This document shows, one piece after another, positions 1 through 7,382 of a DNA stretch of 49,986 bases; within the stretch, counting starts at the first letter, position 1, and the number at the start of each line of letters is the position of its first letter. The stretch lies in NCBI GenBank assembly GCA_045598325.1, contig JAZLLT010000084.1, positions 1 through 49,986 on the forward strand, given 5' to 3'. The notes beneath the pieces were generated by a model that worked only from the letters and a program-made list of their open reading frames with translations, did no database searches and was not told where the DNA came from. The stretch is from RUG14130 sp045598325. Its GTDB lineage: Bacteria; Bacillota; Clostridia; Christensenellales; Aristaeellaceae. A program made the position numbers and the translations under genes.

Positions 1-200
1 CCGACAACATGGCAGCAGGTCCCGCCTCCTACGGCATGACCGACACCATGGGCCGCATGCACTCTGACGCCCAGTTCGCAGGTTCCTCCTCCGTTCCCGC
101 TCATGTGGAAATGATGGGCTTCCTGGGCATGGGCAACAACCCCATGGTCGGCGCGACCGTGGCAGTTGCAGTAGCAGTTGCTGAAGCACTCGCAAAGTAA
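1..200 (+). CDS. GGGtGRT-family protein, C-terminal fragment
   Basis: This is the 3' end of a gene that starts left of the window. The reading frame (first full codon at base 3) begins DNMAAGPASYGMTDTMGR and ends NNPMVGATVAVAVAVAEALAK. I recognise this as the highly conserved C-terminus of the GGGtGRT protein family, found in many anaerobic Clostridia, in which the name-giving glycine-rich motif lies just upstream of DNMAAGPAS. The biochemical role of the family is not established to my knowledge. The alternating Val-Ala end is typical, so the gene is intact at its 3' end. A strong terminator follows 12 bp after the stop codon, so it closes its transcription unit. It is probably a core chromosomal gene and marks the host side of the junction with the integrase region. 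Confidence 0.85.
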   Translation, partial: DNMAAGPASYGMTDTMGRMHSDAQFAGSSSVPAHVEMMGFLGMGNNPMVGATVAVAVAVAEALAK

Positions 201-212
201 TCCTGCAAAATC

Positions 213-243
213 AAGGCACTATCCGAAAGGATGGTGCCTTTTT
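213..243 (+). terminator. Rho-independent terminator of the GGGtGRT gene
   Basis: A 12-bp stem (AAGGCACTATCC paired with GGATGGTGCCTT, one mismatch) encloses a GAAA tetraloop and is followed by a T-run (ttttt). It lies 12 bp after the stop codon of the GGGtGRT gene and reads on the plus strand. Confidence 0.9.
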
Positions 244-320
244 CTGCAATTATGAGAAAGTGTACTTGCAAAAGTCATCTTAGCGATGACCACGCTTTTT
301 GTCAAAATAAGAATGTTTTA

Positions 321-574
321 TCATTTTGCCATCATTCGTGAGAGCAAAAGGCCAAAATGATGACTCATTTTAAGCCCACAAAAAGTGGATTTTTTATGAT
401 ATACATACTTACGGTTGGCGTAAGTATGTGGTGAGAAAATCTCATTTTAAGAAAAACAACTCTTTTCAAAATGAAAATCAGTCATCAAAATTTAGGTATT
501 TGAGAGCAGACAGAATACGGCGAAATACGCTCAAAGCGGCTCAAGTTTTCACGACCTCTTTTCATTTTGAAAAT
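321..574. repeat. Cluster of TCATTTT heptamers next to the integrase
   Basis: The heptamer TCATTTT occurs six times in about 250 bp: 321-327, 365-371, 442-448 and 562-568 on the plus strand, and 354-360 and 468-474 as its complement. Flanking bases are also partly shared: two copies continue as TCATTTTAAG and two as TCATTTTGAAAA. The DNA is AT-rich and non-coding. Tyrosine integrases of the lambda and Tn916 type bind short repeated arm sites near the attachment core, so these could be arm-type sites. That is inference from position only. Confidence 0.45.
403..429. repeat. Perfect 11-bp inverted repeat
   Basis: ACATACTTACG (403-413) and CGTAAGTATGT (419-429) are perfect complements around a 5-nt spacer (gttgg). 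There is no T-run, so it is not a standard terminator. It lies amid the TCATTTT heptamers and could be a protein-binding site. The region from 244 to 909 holds no gene I can support. Confidence 0.6.
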
Positions 575-750
575 GCGCAAAAATCGGGAGAAAGGTAAAA
601 ACGCGAAAAACCGCAAAAAGCTTGGTTTGTTGAACATACATATGGGAAGATTTTGAAGGAAAGTCCAAAATCACAACCCTATGGTTTTCCGGAATGTCAT
701 TATCATCGTTCAGGCAGATCTTTCTCCAACAACACGACAGGTATAAAAAA

Positions 751-893
751 GGGGCTGTGAAAAAACAAAGTTCCACAGATTCACCAAACATAAACTGCCC
801 AATAAACCGGTATTTCTATTGCCAGTTTATTGGGCAGTTTTACTATAAAAACACAGAAGCCGAAGATTGGCAAATGAGTTTTTTCACAACCCC
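751..893. repeat. Nested inverted repeats downstream of the integrase
   Basis: The outer pair is GGGGCTGTGAAAAAAC (751-766) and GTTTTTTCACAACCCC (878-893), matching at 15 of 16 positions. Inside it lies a perfect 16-bp pair, AAACTGCCCAATAAAC (792-807) and GTTTATTGGGCAGTTT (825-840), with a 17-nt loop. The structure begins 17 bp beyond the integrase stop codon. It could end integrase transcription, although no long T-run follows on the minus strand, or it could be part of the element's end. Confidence 0.6.
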
Positions 894-909
894 ATCGTTG
901 TATAATCCG

Positions 910-2145
910 TTATTCGTTTACCGCGAACATCCGGTTCATCTTCTCTACGCTCTCGTCCTCCATGGCCTTGGTGGCGTGCAGGTACCGTTTGCTGGTGACC
1001 TCCATGGTGCTGTGGCCAAGCCGTCTCTGTATCTCCTTGATGTTGACGCCGACTTCGCTCAGTTCGGTCGCGTGCGTGTGTCGCAGGCTGTGGAAGTCGA
1101 ACTTGGGATATCCCAGTTCATACTTCACAACGGAAGTACTATGTGCCATCGTTCGCGCTTGCACATAGGTGCCGTCCAGGCGGGTGTTGACCATGTGGAT
1201 GGGATTTCCACGCTTTTCCGTATTCAGGTAACCGTCATCATCAATATAGAGTTGCTGGTAAGTATCTCCGAGTCCGAGGCGGGCCGTGTTGTTCTTTGCC
1301 TTCTCACGCCTGAGCAGCTGCCACAGAACATCGTCGAGGCGGACTGTACGGACGGAGCCGTATTTCGGTGGCAGCAGTCTGTACTCTGTTTTCTCCTGTA
1401 CCCACTGTGCCTGGCGGTTCACGGTCAGTTCACCGTATTCCAGGTCGACATCGTCCCAGGACAGGCCGAAGACCTCACCGAGTCGCAAGCCGCAATGGTA
1501 TGCGATCATCAGCGGCACGTGCGAGGGATGACCTTCCGGAAAACGCTCAAAAATCTTCGCAAGCACATCCCGGGGGATAGGTTCGCGTACTTTTTTGCGG
1601 TTTTCCGTACAAAGGCGCTCCCGGGGAATATCGATATCATCGGCAGGGCTGATCTCGATCCAGCCCATGCGGCGGGCATACTTGAGGGAACTGGTTATCA
1701 TGCCCAGCGTGTTGATGAGCGAGTTGCGGGAGAACCTCTGCGCGAACAGCGAATTCATGTGGAGCTGTATGGTTTCGCGCCTGAGCGCCACGACCGCGTA
1801 TCCGCCCAGCTGCGGGCGGATGTAGCGGTCAACGCGGTCTGCGTACTGCGCCTGTGTGTTGCCGTTGCAGTTGATCTTCACATAGTTTTCGAGCCAACTG
1901 TCAAGCACATCCGAGTAGCTCATCTCGGTGGCCTCAAAGACCGAACCGCCGGTGCAGTATTCATCGAAGGCGGCGGTTCCTGCTTCTATCGCGTCCTTCT
2001 TTGTGGCATACCCTGATTTCTCCATGAACTTGCGGGTACCGCCGACTTTTGCCATTTCAAAGCGGAAACTCCAGTTGGCTTTCTTCGCTTTGCCCTTGGC
2101 GTCTGTTTTTCCCGCGTTCTTATTTCTATACGAGATCCCTTTCAT
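910..2145 (-). CDS. int: Tyrosine site-specific integrase
   Basis: This 411-residue protein catalyses DNA strand exchange between attachment sites. It has the usual layout: a basic N-terminal arm-binding region (about 1-65, with RFEMAKVGGTRKF), a SAM-like core-binding domain (about 75-175) and a C-terminal catalytic domain. All six catalytic residues can be placed: R221 in GLRLGE, K261 in PPKYGSVR, H352 and R355 in HSLRHTHAT, H378 in LGHS and the nucleophile Y388 in SKRYLHA. The start is supported by an AGGAGG site about 6 bp upstream and overlaps the stop codon of the excisionase-like gene in an ATGA, so the two are co-translated. It resembles integrases of Clostridia prophages and Tn916-like elements. 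Its base composition (roughly half GC) matches the prophage at 18-49 kb rather than the AT-rich sugar locus beside it. Confidence 0.95.
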   Translation of the reverse strand: MKGISYRNKNAGKTDAKGKAKKANWSFRFEMAKVGGTRKFMEKSGYATKKDAIEAGTAAFDEYCTGGSVFEATEMSYSDVLDSWLENYVKINCNGNTQAQYADRVDRYIRPQLGGYAVVALRRETIQLHMNSLFAQRFSRNSLINTLGMITSSLKYARRMGWIEISPADDIDIPRERLCTENRKKVREPIPRDVLAKIFERFPEGHPSHVPLMIAYHCGLRLGEVFGLSWDDVDLEYGELTVNRQAQWVQEKTEYRLLPPKYGSVRTVRLDDVLWQLLRREKAKNNTARLGLGDTYQQLYIDDDGYLNTEKRGNPIHMVNTRLDGTYVQARTMAHSTSVVKYELGYPKFDFHSLRHTHATELSEVGVNIKEIQRRLGHSTMEVTSKRYLHATKAMEDESVEKMNRMFAVNE

Positions 2146-2447
2146 GCTTCCTCCTTTTCAATCTGTAATTCCATGTTTCTCGTCTTTTCCAGGAACTCTC
2201 CGATAGCGTTGAGGTTTGTAGTCCGGGTGCCGTTGATGCTCCAGAAGTCCAGCAATCCTTTACGCCAAAGCGTGTATACCGCATTCCGGCTTATATGCAG
2301 CACCCGTGCCGCTTCCGTTGCGGTGATCAGTCTGATCCCGGTCGACAGCATATTACCGTTAGTTGAAGGTGATAGCAAGTTATTAGTTGACATAGTTTCA
2401 GTGTTGCGTTCTGCTGCGAGAAGGGGAGTATTTATATTTGCGGTCAT
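2142..2447 (-). CDS. Excisionase-like helix-turn-helix protein
   Basis: A 101-residue protein with a polar N-terminus (about 1-38) followed by an HTH_17/MerR-like DNA-binding domain. ATEAARVLHISRNAVYTLWR forms the helix-turn-helix and LLDFWSINGTRTTNLNAI the small wing. Proteins of this type next to an integrase act as excisionases or as directionality and expression regulators. The gene overlaps int by 4 bp and is read first, as in Tn916-like xis-int pairs. An AGGTG site precedes the ATG; a second in-frame ATG at residue 19 could give a shorter protein. The function is inferred from the fold and context. Confidence 0.75.
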   Translation of the reverse strand: MTANINTPLLAAERNTETMSTNNLLSPSTNGNMLSTGIRLITATEAARVLHISRNAVYTLWRKGLLDFWSINGTRTTNLNAIGEFLEKTRNMELQIEKEEA

Positions 2448-2473
2448 TTCTATTCACCTGTCCTTTCTAATAT

Positions 2474-2507
2474 AACTGGTAAAAAACAAGCGTTTTGCTT
2501 ACCGGTT
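2474..2507. promoter_or_regulatory. Imperfect hairpin in the excisionase leader
   Basis: AACTGGTAA and TTACCGGTT-type arms (one mismatch) enclose a second short stem, AAGC/GCTT. The structure ends about 27 bp before the excisionase start codon, in its untranslated leader. It could be an operator or an RNA structure. No clear promoter could be placed in this stretch. Confidence 0.35.
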
Positions 2508-2570
2508 TCGCGACATTTAACACAAATTAAAATGGTGGATTTATAATTGTTTGGAGTTCAATGCAAAAAA

Positions 2571-2602
2571 AGCATACCGTCAATCGATATTGACAGTATG
2601 CT
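2571..2602 (-). terminator. Minus-strand terminator upstream of xis-int
   Basis: AGCATACCGTCAAT (2571-2584) pairs with ATTGACAGTATGCT (2589-2602) with one C-A mismatch and a 4-nt loop. On the minus strand it is followed by seven T residues, so it is a strong terminator. No convincing protein gene lies upstream of it on that strand, so it may end a short RNA or control read-through into xis-int. Confidence 0.75.
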
Positions 2603-2669
2603 CATGTAAACAACGGATATTTCTGTTTCGGGGTTGACTTTGAGACTCTGGCGGTATGGTGGTCAGCCA

Positions 2670-2714
2670 TTGGCGGAAATGCAAATATGTGGGGGAAAGA
2701 GGGCTTTCCGCCAA
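2670..2714. other. Ten-bp inverted repeat in non-coding DNA
   Basis: TTGGCGGAAA (2670-2679) and TTTCCGCCAA (2705-2714) are perfect complements around a 25-nt, G-rich spacer. With the terminator at 2571-2602 this makes the 2560-2720 stretch look like a structured RNA on the minus strand. I do not recognise any known RNA family. Confidence 0.45.
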
Positions 2715-2827
2715 GGCATGCTAATTTAAGCAGTATAAATATTTCGTATTTGTCTATACTTTTACCAGAGTAACAAATAATACAATAATATGCAACTTCA
2801 ATACTCAATATGAGTTTTCTATTTGTA

Positions 2828-2855
2828 TTGACAATACTAAATTCTATGCTATGGT
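2828..2855 (+). promoter_or_regulatory. Sigma-70-type promoter of the tRNA-Thr-like gene
   Basis: A perfect -35 TTGACA (2828-2833), a 16-bp spacer and a weaker -10 TATGGT (2850-2855). Transcription would begin close to 2862, just before the tRNA body. This is the tight promoter-tRNA spacing expected of a dedicated tRNA promoter. Confidence 0.6.
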
Positions 2856-2863
2856 ATATTGGA

Positions 2864-2936
2864 ATTTATATAGCTCAATTGGCAGAGCAGCTGATTTGTA
2901 ATCAGCAGGTTTACGGTTCGAGTCCGTACAGGGGCT
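2864..2936 (+). tRNA. tRNA-Thr(TGT) body with unpaired acceptor stem (likely defective)
   Basis: The 73-nt length, D-arm (GCTC/GAGC), anticodon stem (GCTGA/TCAGC) with loop TTTGTAA (anticodon TGT, Thr) and T-arm (TACGG-TTCGAGT-CCGTA) are all perfect. The acceptor strands are ATTTATA at the 5' side and CAGGGGC at the 3' side, which do not pair; the expected 5' strand would be GCCCCTG. CCA is not encoded. Either the 5' acceptor strand was replaced by recombination, for example at an attachment site, or this is a decayed gene. The matching promoter upstream argues that it is still transcribed. Confidence 0.65.
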
Positions 2937-2965
2937 TAAGAAAATATGTTGAGGGCGATGATGCA

Positions 2966-3172
2966 ATGGCGGGAATGGTGCAGAATGTATTGGGCTTCAT
3001 TGACGAGCATTTCAAACTGCTCTATATCATCATCCTGGCAGCAATTGCAGTGATATTAATGCTTATACCGAGTAAAAAGACACATCGTTTGGGGATAGGA
3101 ATATTTGTTGTGCTGATTCTGCTATGTATGGTATATTTGGTGATGATGGTGGCAGGTGCGGGAATTGCTTAG
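2966..3172 (+). CDS. Small two-helix membrane protein
   Basis: A 68-residue protein starting MAGMVQNVLGFIDEHFK. It has two hydrophobic helices, about 17-34 (LLYIIILAAIAVILMLIP) and about 43-65, separated by a short basic loop (SKKTHRLG). The start is the ATG at 2966, with GAGGG ten bases upstream; the frame stays open further upstream only because it runs through the tRNA. It begins 30 bp after the tRNA-like gene and may share its transcript. No family is recognised; it resembles small YtxH- or holin-like membrane proteins only in general layout. Confidence 0.55.
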   Translation: MAGMVQNVLGFIDEHFKLLYIIILAAIAVILMLIPSKKTHRLGIGIFVVLILLCMVYLVMMVAGAGIA

Positions 3173-3184
3173 CATGTATTAGAA

Positions 3185-3214
3185 AAGGACGACGTTTAAA
3201 GTAACGTCGTCCTT
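3185..3214. terminator. Perfect 12-bp hairpin between convergent genes
   Basis: AAGGACGACGTT (3185-3196) and AACGTCGTCCTT (3203-3214) pair perfectly around a 6-nt loop. On the minus strand a T-rich stretch (TTTTCT) follows, so it mainly terminates the AraC regulator gene. It sits 12 bp after the small membrane protein stop codon and probably also blocks plus-strand read-through. Confidence 0.8.
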
Positions 3215-3234
3215 CATCTATTAATTTCGATAAC

Positions 3235-5469
3235 TTACTCAAGAGGACTTTGAGTGTTGGTGAGTTCTTTTCTATAATCAGAAGGACTATAGCCTGTTTC
3301 CTTTTTAAAAACGCGACTGAAGGCGGCTGCACTGCTGTAACCGACGAACTTTGCGATTTCTTCTATGGAAAATGTACTTTTGGCTAGCATCTCTCGGCTT
3401 TTTTGGATTCTGATGCGGATTACATAGTCCACGAATTTCTCACCGAATAGTTTCTTGAATATCGTACTGAACGTTGACGGGTTCATGTTAAAATGTGAAC
3501 TGATTGTCAGTAGAGACAACTGGTTGCTTCCAATCGTTTCATGGATGTATTGCTCAATGTTAATCAACATAGAATGGTAACTGTTATTGCGTCGGATCTC
3601 TTCGGCTTTGATTGTGTAGTTCTTCAAATGAACAAAGAGGAAGTCTATCATGTCATTGGCATGCCAAAGATTTGTTACTTTCTGTTCGCAAGGGTTAGAT
3701 ACAAGTTCAATAAAGAGCCCGTGGAGATCATCGCCGATGGATTTCAAGTTGGCATCGAGATTGTATAGGAAGAACTGCAGAAGCATATGGAGTTCGTCTT
3801 TAGAGATTAGTGAACGGGTTAGTTTTTCACGAAGATTCTCTAGCTTGATGTTCCAACTGTCATCAAAGTGTGTTATTGTATTACAGATATCAAGAACTAA
3901 AGAGTAGGCTTCAAAGCTATGTTCGCGGTTCAATGTTGAATAATCGTGTTCAGAAAGGATTAGTGGATCATTGTACACGACCGAATATTTAAGTACCATC
4001 GAAAGAGAATGGTAATTGGTTGAAATGTCGTGGAAATCTGCTATCGGCTCACTCACTGCGATATTGATCCGAATCGGATTGTCTTTGTAACCGACTAGTA
4101 GCTGTTTGAGTTCATCGGGAGATAGATTTGAAATAACAACCAGTTCGTAATTACTTACCTGTTCAGAAATTACATTGTTTCCGAGATATACATGGTAGTC
4201 ATTGAGGGTTCTCTTCAGGAAATCGAAAAAATCACCGAATGCATCGGACATGTGAGTATCCATAATATCAATGACTTCGATGACGGCAAGGGTAACGGTA
4301 GATTGAAGGAAACCAACATCAAAATAGTTACCATATTCATTCAAGTCGTTAATGCAGAGCTGTTCGGAATCTTCAATTAATCGTTCCATCAGTTCGCTAT
4401 GCTTGAACGATAGCCATTCACCGTATTTGCTGCGGTAATGGTCATTCTCGGCAACAAGATTGTTGAAAGTGGAATTAAGTTGTTCAGGATTTCTGATTGC
4501 GGATGAATCTGATGCAGAATCGGCATAGGATGTGATGTTTTGAATGAGAGAATCGATGGGCTTCAGTTTCAGCAATGTAAATCTGACATATGAGTATATG
4601 CTGACGCAAAGAAGCAAAAGACCCAATATAGTGAAAACATAATGATAGTGGGCTGCATAATAACCACATATTGATAAATTACTATATACATAATAGGAAA
4701 AACCTGTGAACGAAGAACTGCTGTGCATATTCTCTTGATGAGAGAGCGACTTTCCGGTGCGGTCTAGATTTGAATATATAGGACTGCCGAGAGAATCGGT
4801 AATCTCTAAGCGAATAGACGTGTCATCAACTATGCTGCTGACATAACTTTTGAGTGCGCTTACGGATACATTAGCAATTAGCCATCCATAGTTGGCGGAA
4901 TATATGGGACAACCTGTGCTGACAGAAATCACCGGCACATTATCTATATTATGGATGGCAGATACATAGGGAAATGTGGCCGAACGGGTGTATTGGTCAG
5001 ATTTCCACTCCCTGTAGGATATATCCAGATTCCGAAGATAAAGCTCATCAATAAAGCCGTTGAGATTAGTGGTGTGTTTATCTATACAGCCAATAATCAA
5101 GTCGTCCATGCTACGATATACATATACATGGGAAAGAAAAGGATCTGAAGAGTTAGCGTTATTAAGGTCAATGTATAATAAGTAAAGTTTATAACTGTCG
5201 GTGCGTATAGTATTGCCTGTAAAGAATGACTGAACATTTAAGTTGCGATTGATAATATGCTGCATAGCATCGTATACGCTTTGCAACTTTTCTTCAACCA
5301 TCATTGAAGTAACGGACAAGGTGGAAGAAAGATTTTTTCTGGTTTGATTCAAGAAATCATGTTGAATGAATCCGAAGAAAAGAAACAGCAACGCTAAAAC
5401 CGTTATTGCTATGGTCAATCGGTATATATATGTGTTAGTTCTCGATGTTTTCAGAAAATTTGATTTCAT
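3235..5469 (-). CDS. Transmembrane AraC-family regulator (YesN-like)
   Basis: A 744-residue one-component regulator. An N-terminal membrane helix (about 16-36) and a second one (about 277-297) flank an extracellular, Cache-like sensing region. A linker (about 300-350) and a long middle domain follow, and the C-terminal ~100 residues carry two AraC helix-turn-helix motifs (LSLLTISSHFNMNPSTFS and IEEIAKFVGYSSAAAFSRVF, ending in GYSPSDYRK). Such proteins sit next to LplA-type sugar transporters and switch them on in response to an external sugar or binding-protein signal. The gene is divergent from the solute-binding protein gene across a 246-bp intergenic region and is very probably the local activator. 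Its DNA is AT-rich, like the transporter genes. Confidence 0.9.
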   Translation of the reverse strand: MKSNFLKTSRTNTYIYRLTIAITVLALLFLFFGFIQHDFLNQTRKNLSSTLSVTSMMVEEKLQSVYDAMQHIINRNLNVQSFFTGNTIRTDSYKLYLLYIDLNNANSSDPFLSHVYVYRSMDDLIIGCIDKHTTNLNGFIDELYLRNLDISYREWKSDQYTRSATFPYVSAIHNIDNVPVISVSTGCPIYSANYGWLIANVSVSALKSYVSSIVDDTSIRLEITDSLGSPIYSNLDRTGKSLSHQENMHSSSSFTGFSYYVYSNLSICGYYAAHYHYVFTILGLLLLCVSIYSYVRFTLLKLKPIDSLIQNITSYADSASDSSAIRNPEQLNSTFNNLVAENDHYRSKYGEWLSFKHSELMERLIEDSEQLCINDLNEYGNYFDVGFLQSTVTLAVIEVIDIMDTHMSDAFGDFFDFLKRTLNDYHVYLGNNVISEQVSNYELVVISNLSPDELKQLLVGYKDNPIRINIAVSEPIADFHDISTNYHSLSMVLKYSVVYNDPLILSEHDYSTLNREHSFEAYSLVLDICNTITHFDDSWNIKLENLREKLTRSLISKDELHMLLQFFLYNLDANLKSIGDDLHGLFIELVSNPCEQKVTNLWHANDMIDFLFVHLKNYTIKAEEIRRNNSYHSMLINIEQYIHETIGSNQLSLLTISSHFNMNPSTFSTIFKKLFGEKFVDYVIRIRIQKSREMLAKSTFSIEEIAKFVGYSSAAAFSRVFKKETGYSPSDYRKELTNTQSPLE

Positions 5470-5632
5470 AATGTTCCTTTACAATAATGATGATAATCAA
5501 TATTATTCGAGATTTTCTTATGTTTTCCTGCTAATTGTACTTATAAATCTGTTTTGCTGAAAAAATATCAAGGTAATGAAAAAAAGCAAAGCATGAAGAA
5601 AAAAGAATAATCAAATAACGAAAACATGTAAC

Positions 5633-5661
5633 TTGTCAAAATTTAAACTTTTTATTAGAAT
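5633..5661 (+). promoter_or_regulatory. Promoter of the carbohydrate operon
   Basis: TTGTCA (5633-5638), a 17-bp spacer and TAGAAT (5656-5661) form a good sigma-70-type promoter 55 bp before the lipoprotein start. Ten bases after the -10 lies a small interrupted palindrome (GGTTG, TTGCGCAA core, CAACC; 5671-5689), which could be a regulator-binding or leader structure. The divergent AraC regulator probably acts on the AT-rich DNA upstream. Confidence 0.6.
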
Positions 5662-5715
5662 CATATTAACGGTTGTTGCGCAAGCAACCCAATAATTGGA
5701 AAGGTGGATAACACT

Positions 5716-7305
5716 ATGAAGAGAATCGTTGCGCTACTCTTGTCACTGGTGATGATTTTGGCATGCGGTATGGTAACCGGTAATGCTGAGGATGATCGTC
5801 CCACTATCACTGCAACCGTCTATGACCGCGGAAACATTCCAGAGTCTGTCGGTGACCTCGCTCATAATCCAGTTGTCGATTGGATTAATGAGTATAGCCC
5901 TGTTAAGGTTGAGTTCATTACAGCGCCTCGTTGGTCTGCGGCAGAGAGCTATGCAGCTTGGTTTGCAGCTGGTACGGCTCCGGATCTCATTAACGAGTAT
6001 GAGTGCGGAACTTGGATCAATGAAGGATATGCGATGCCGTTGGATGATTTGATCGATGAGTACAGCGTGGAGTATAAGGAACTTCTTGAAAAGTATCCGG
6101 CTGCTAGAAAAGTCGCTACTCCTAGTGGTAGAGATCAGATGTATACGTTTGTCCGAATTTGGCCTTCCACCAGCTATCATGTATTGCTCATGCGTGAAGA
6201 TTGGCTGGAGAAGCTGAACCTCGAGGTTCCCACTACTTTGGACGATTTTAAAGAAGTCTTGCTTGCTATGGTTGAGCAGGATCCTGACGGCAATGGTGAA
6301 GATGATACTCTCGGTACCAACATCACCGACTTGTACCAGTCTATGATGGGACTTAATGATGATATATTCAATGTCCATCTTGACATCAATGGTGAATTCA
6401 GCTTCGACACAGAAAACCTGGTTGTATACGAAGAATTTCAGAAGTGGATGTATGACAACAACATCATCGACCATGACTTCCTTACCGATGGCGGTGAAAA
6501 AGCGTTTGCCGATTTCGTGAATGGACGTATGGGTGTGCTTTGTACTAGTGATGTTCAGGCCGAGAATCAGATTCGCGAACTCTACAAGAATGATGAGAAC
6601 GCTAAGGTAGTCGCTATGAACTTCCCCGAGACTCAGTTTGGTAAGATCAGTGGTCATCTTCAGGGTGGCATTGCCAGTACTGGATTCATCAACAGTAGTT
6701 GCACGCATCCCCAGGATGTAATCAAGTTCATTGATTTTATGCAGAGTGACGAATTCTATGCCAGAGTTATGTTTGGTGTAGAGGGTGTGCACTTCCATTT
6801 CGATGAGAAAGGTGTGCCTGTACGCACTCCTGAAGAGCAGGAAAAATACAGTGCCGAAATGCAGTGGGCGAGTGGCTTTGATTATTGCATGTCCTACGCA
6901 AAGATCAAGATGCCTAATGCCTGGGCGGATCCTGAAGCTAAGCTGACTGCGGATTCTGACCGTGCAGCGGTTGATTACGCTAAAGCCATTAATCAGTCCA
7001 CCAAGTGGTTGTTTGAAGATGGAAGAACTGTCACTCTTCATATCCAATCTACTATCAATGTGCCTACTGATGTACAACTTGCATATGACAGCATGAAGGC
7101 CGAATTCAACGGAATCTGGGCCAAGGCTATTACTTCAGGTGATGAGTATGGCATTGATGATGCTTTGATCGACTACCAGAAGTTGTATGAAGAATCTGGC
7201 TATCAGAAGTATGTAGATTTCATGATGGATCTGCTTGAAGAAGAAGGAGATTCCCTGTACATCAGCGTCGACAACCTTGAATTGAAACCCGGTTATATTG
7301 ATTAA
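5716..7305 (+). CDS. Sugar ABC transporter solute-binding lipoprotein
   Basis: A 529-residue extracellular binding protein of the LplA/YtcQ type that captures the sugar for the two permeases downstream. The start at 5716 (MKRIVALLLSLVMILACG) is chosen because AAGGTGG lies 8 bp upstream; the GTG at 5704 would overlap that site. A basic N-terminus and hydrophobic core lead to a lipobox (ILAC, Cys17), so it is probably anchored to the outer face of the membrane. The mature part has the usual two-lobe features of the family, including WFAAGTAPDL and the GGIASTGF region. At about 530 residues it fits the long LplA-like subgroup used for oligosaccharides rather than short binding proteins for single sugars. 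It is the first gene of the operon and is separated from the permeases by a hairpin, suggesting higher expression. Confidence 0.9.
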   Translation: MKRIVALLLSLVMILACGMVTGNAEDDRPTITATVYDRGNIPESVGDLAHNPVVDWINEYSPVKVEFITAPRWSAAESYAAWFAAGTAPDLINEYECGTWINEGYAMPLDDLIDEYSVEYKELLEKYPAARKVATPSGRDQMYTFVRIWPSTSYHVLLMREDWLEKLNLEVPTTLDDFKEVLLAMVEQDPDGNGEDDTLGTNITDLYQSMMGLNDDIFNVHLDINGEFSFDTENLVVYEEFQKWMYDNNIIDHDFLTDGGEKAFADFVNGRMGVLCTSDVQAENQIRELYKNDENAKVVAMNFPETQFGKISGHLQGGIASTGFINSSCTHPQDVIKFIDFMQSDEFYARVMFGVEGVHFHFDEKGVPVRTPEEQEKYSAEMQWASGFDYCMSYAKIKMPNAWADPEAKLTADSDRAAVDYAKAINQSTKWLFEDGRTVTLHIQSTINVPTDVQLAYDSMKAEFNGIWAKAITSGDEYGIDDALIDYQKLYEESGYQKYVDFMMDLLEEEGDSLYISVDNLELKPGYID

Positions 7306-7317
7306 TCATTTCCCACC

Positions 7318-7351
7318 ATTGGGCGGGGAACTCATGGGTTCTCCGCCCAAT
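7318..7351 (+). promoter_or_regulatory. Intercistronic hairpin
   Basis: ATTGGGCGG (7318-7326) pairs with CCGCCCAAT (7343-7351). It lies 12 bp after the binding-protein stop codon and before the permease ribosome site (GGAGGA, 7371-7376). There is no proper T-run, so it more likely stabilises the upstream mRNA or partly terminates. This is a common way to make more binding protein than permease. Confidence 0.65.
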
Positions 7352-7382
7352 CCTATTCCTGCTTTTTGATGGAGGAATTAAA

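Noticed and set aside
549..791. Minus-strand frame of 80 residues left of the integrase
   Set aside because: No ribosome site, unusual composition and overlap with the nested inverted repeats. Probably chance.
2602..2808. Minus-strand frame of 68 residues before the terminator at 2571
   Set aside because: No ribosome site or recognisable protein pattern; it runs over the 2670-2714 inverted repeat, so a structured RNA is at least as likely.
2810..2965. N-terminal extension of the small membrane protein through the tRNA
   Set aside because: The extra residues are the typical spurious translation of a tRNA (IAQLAEQLICNQQ-like). A good ribosome site supports the ATG at 2966.
5743..7077. Long minus-strand frame opposite the solute-binding protein
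   Set aside because: Antisense open frame of a clear lipoprotein gene; no motifs and no ribosome site.
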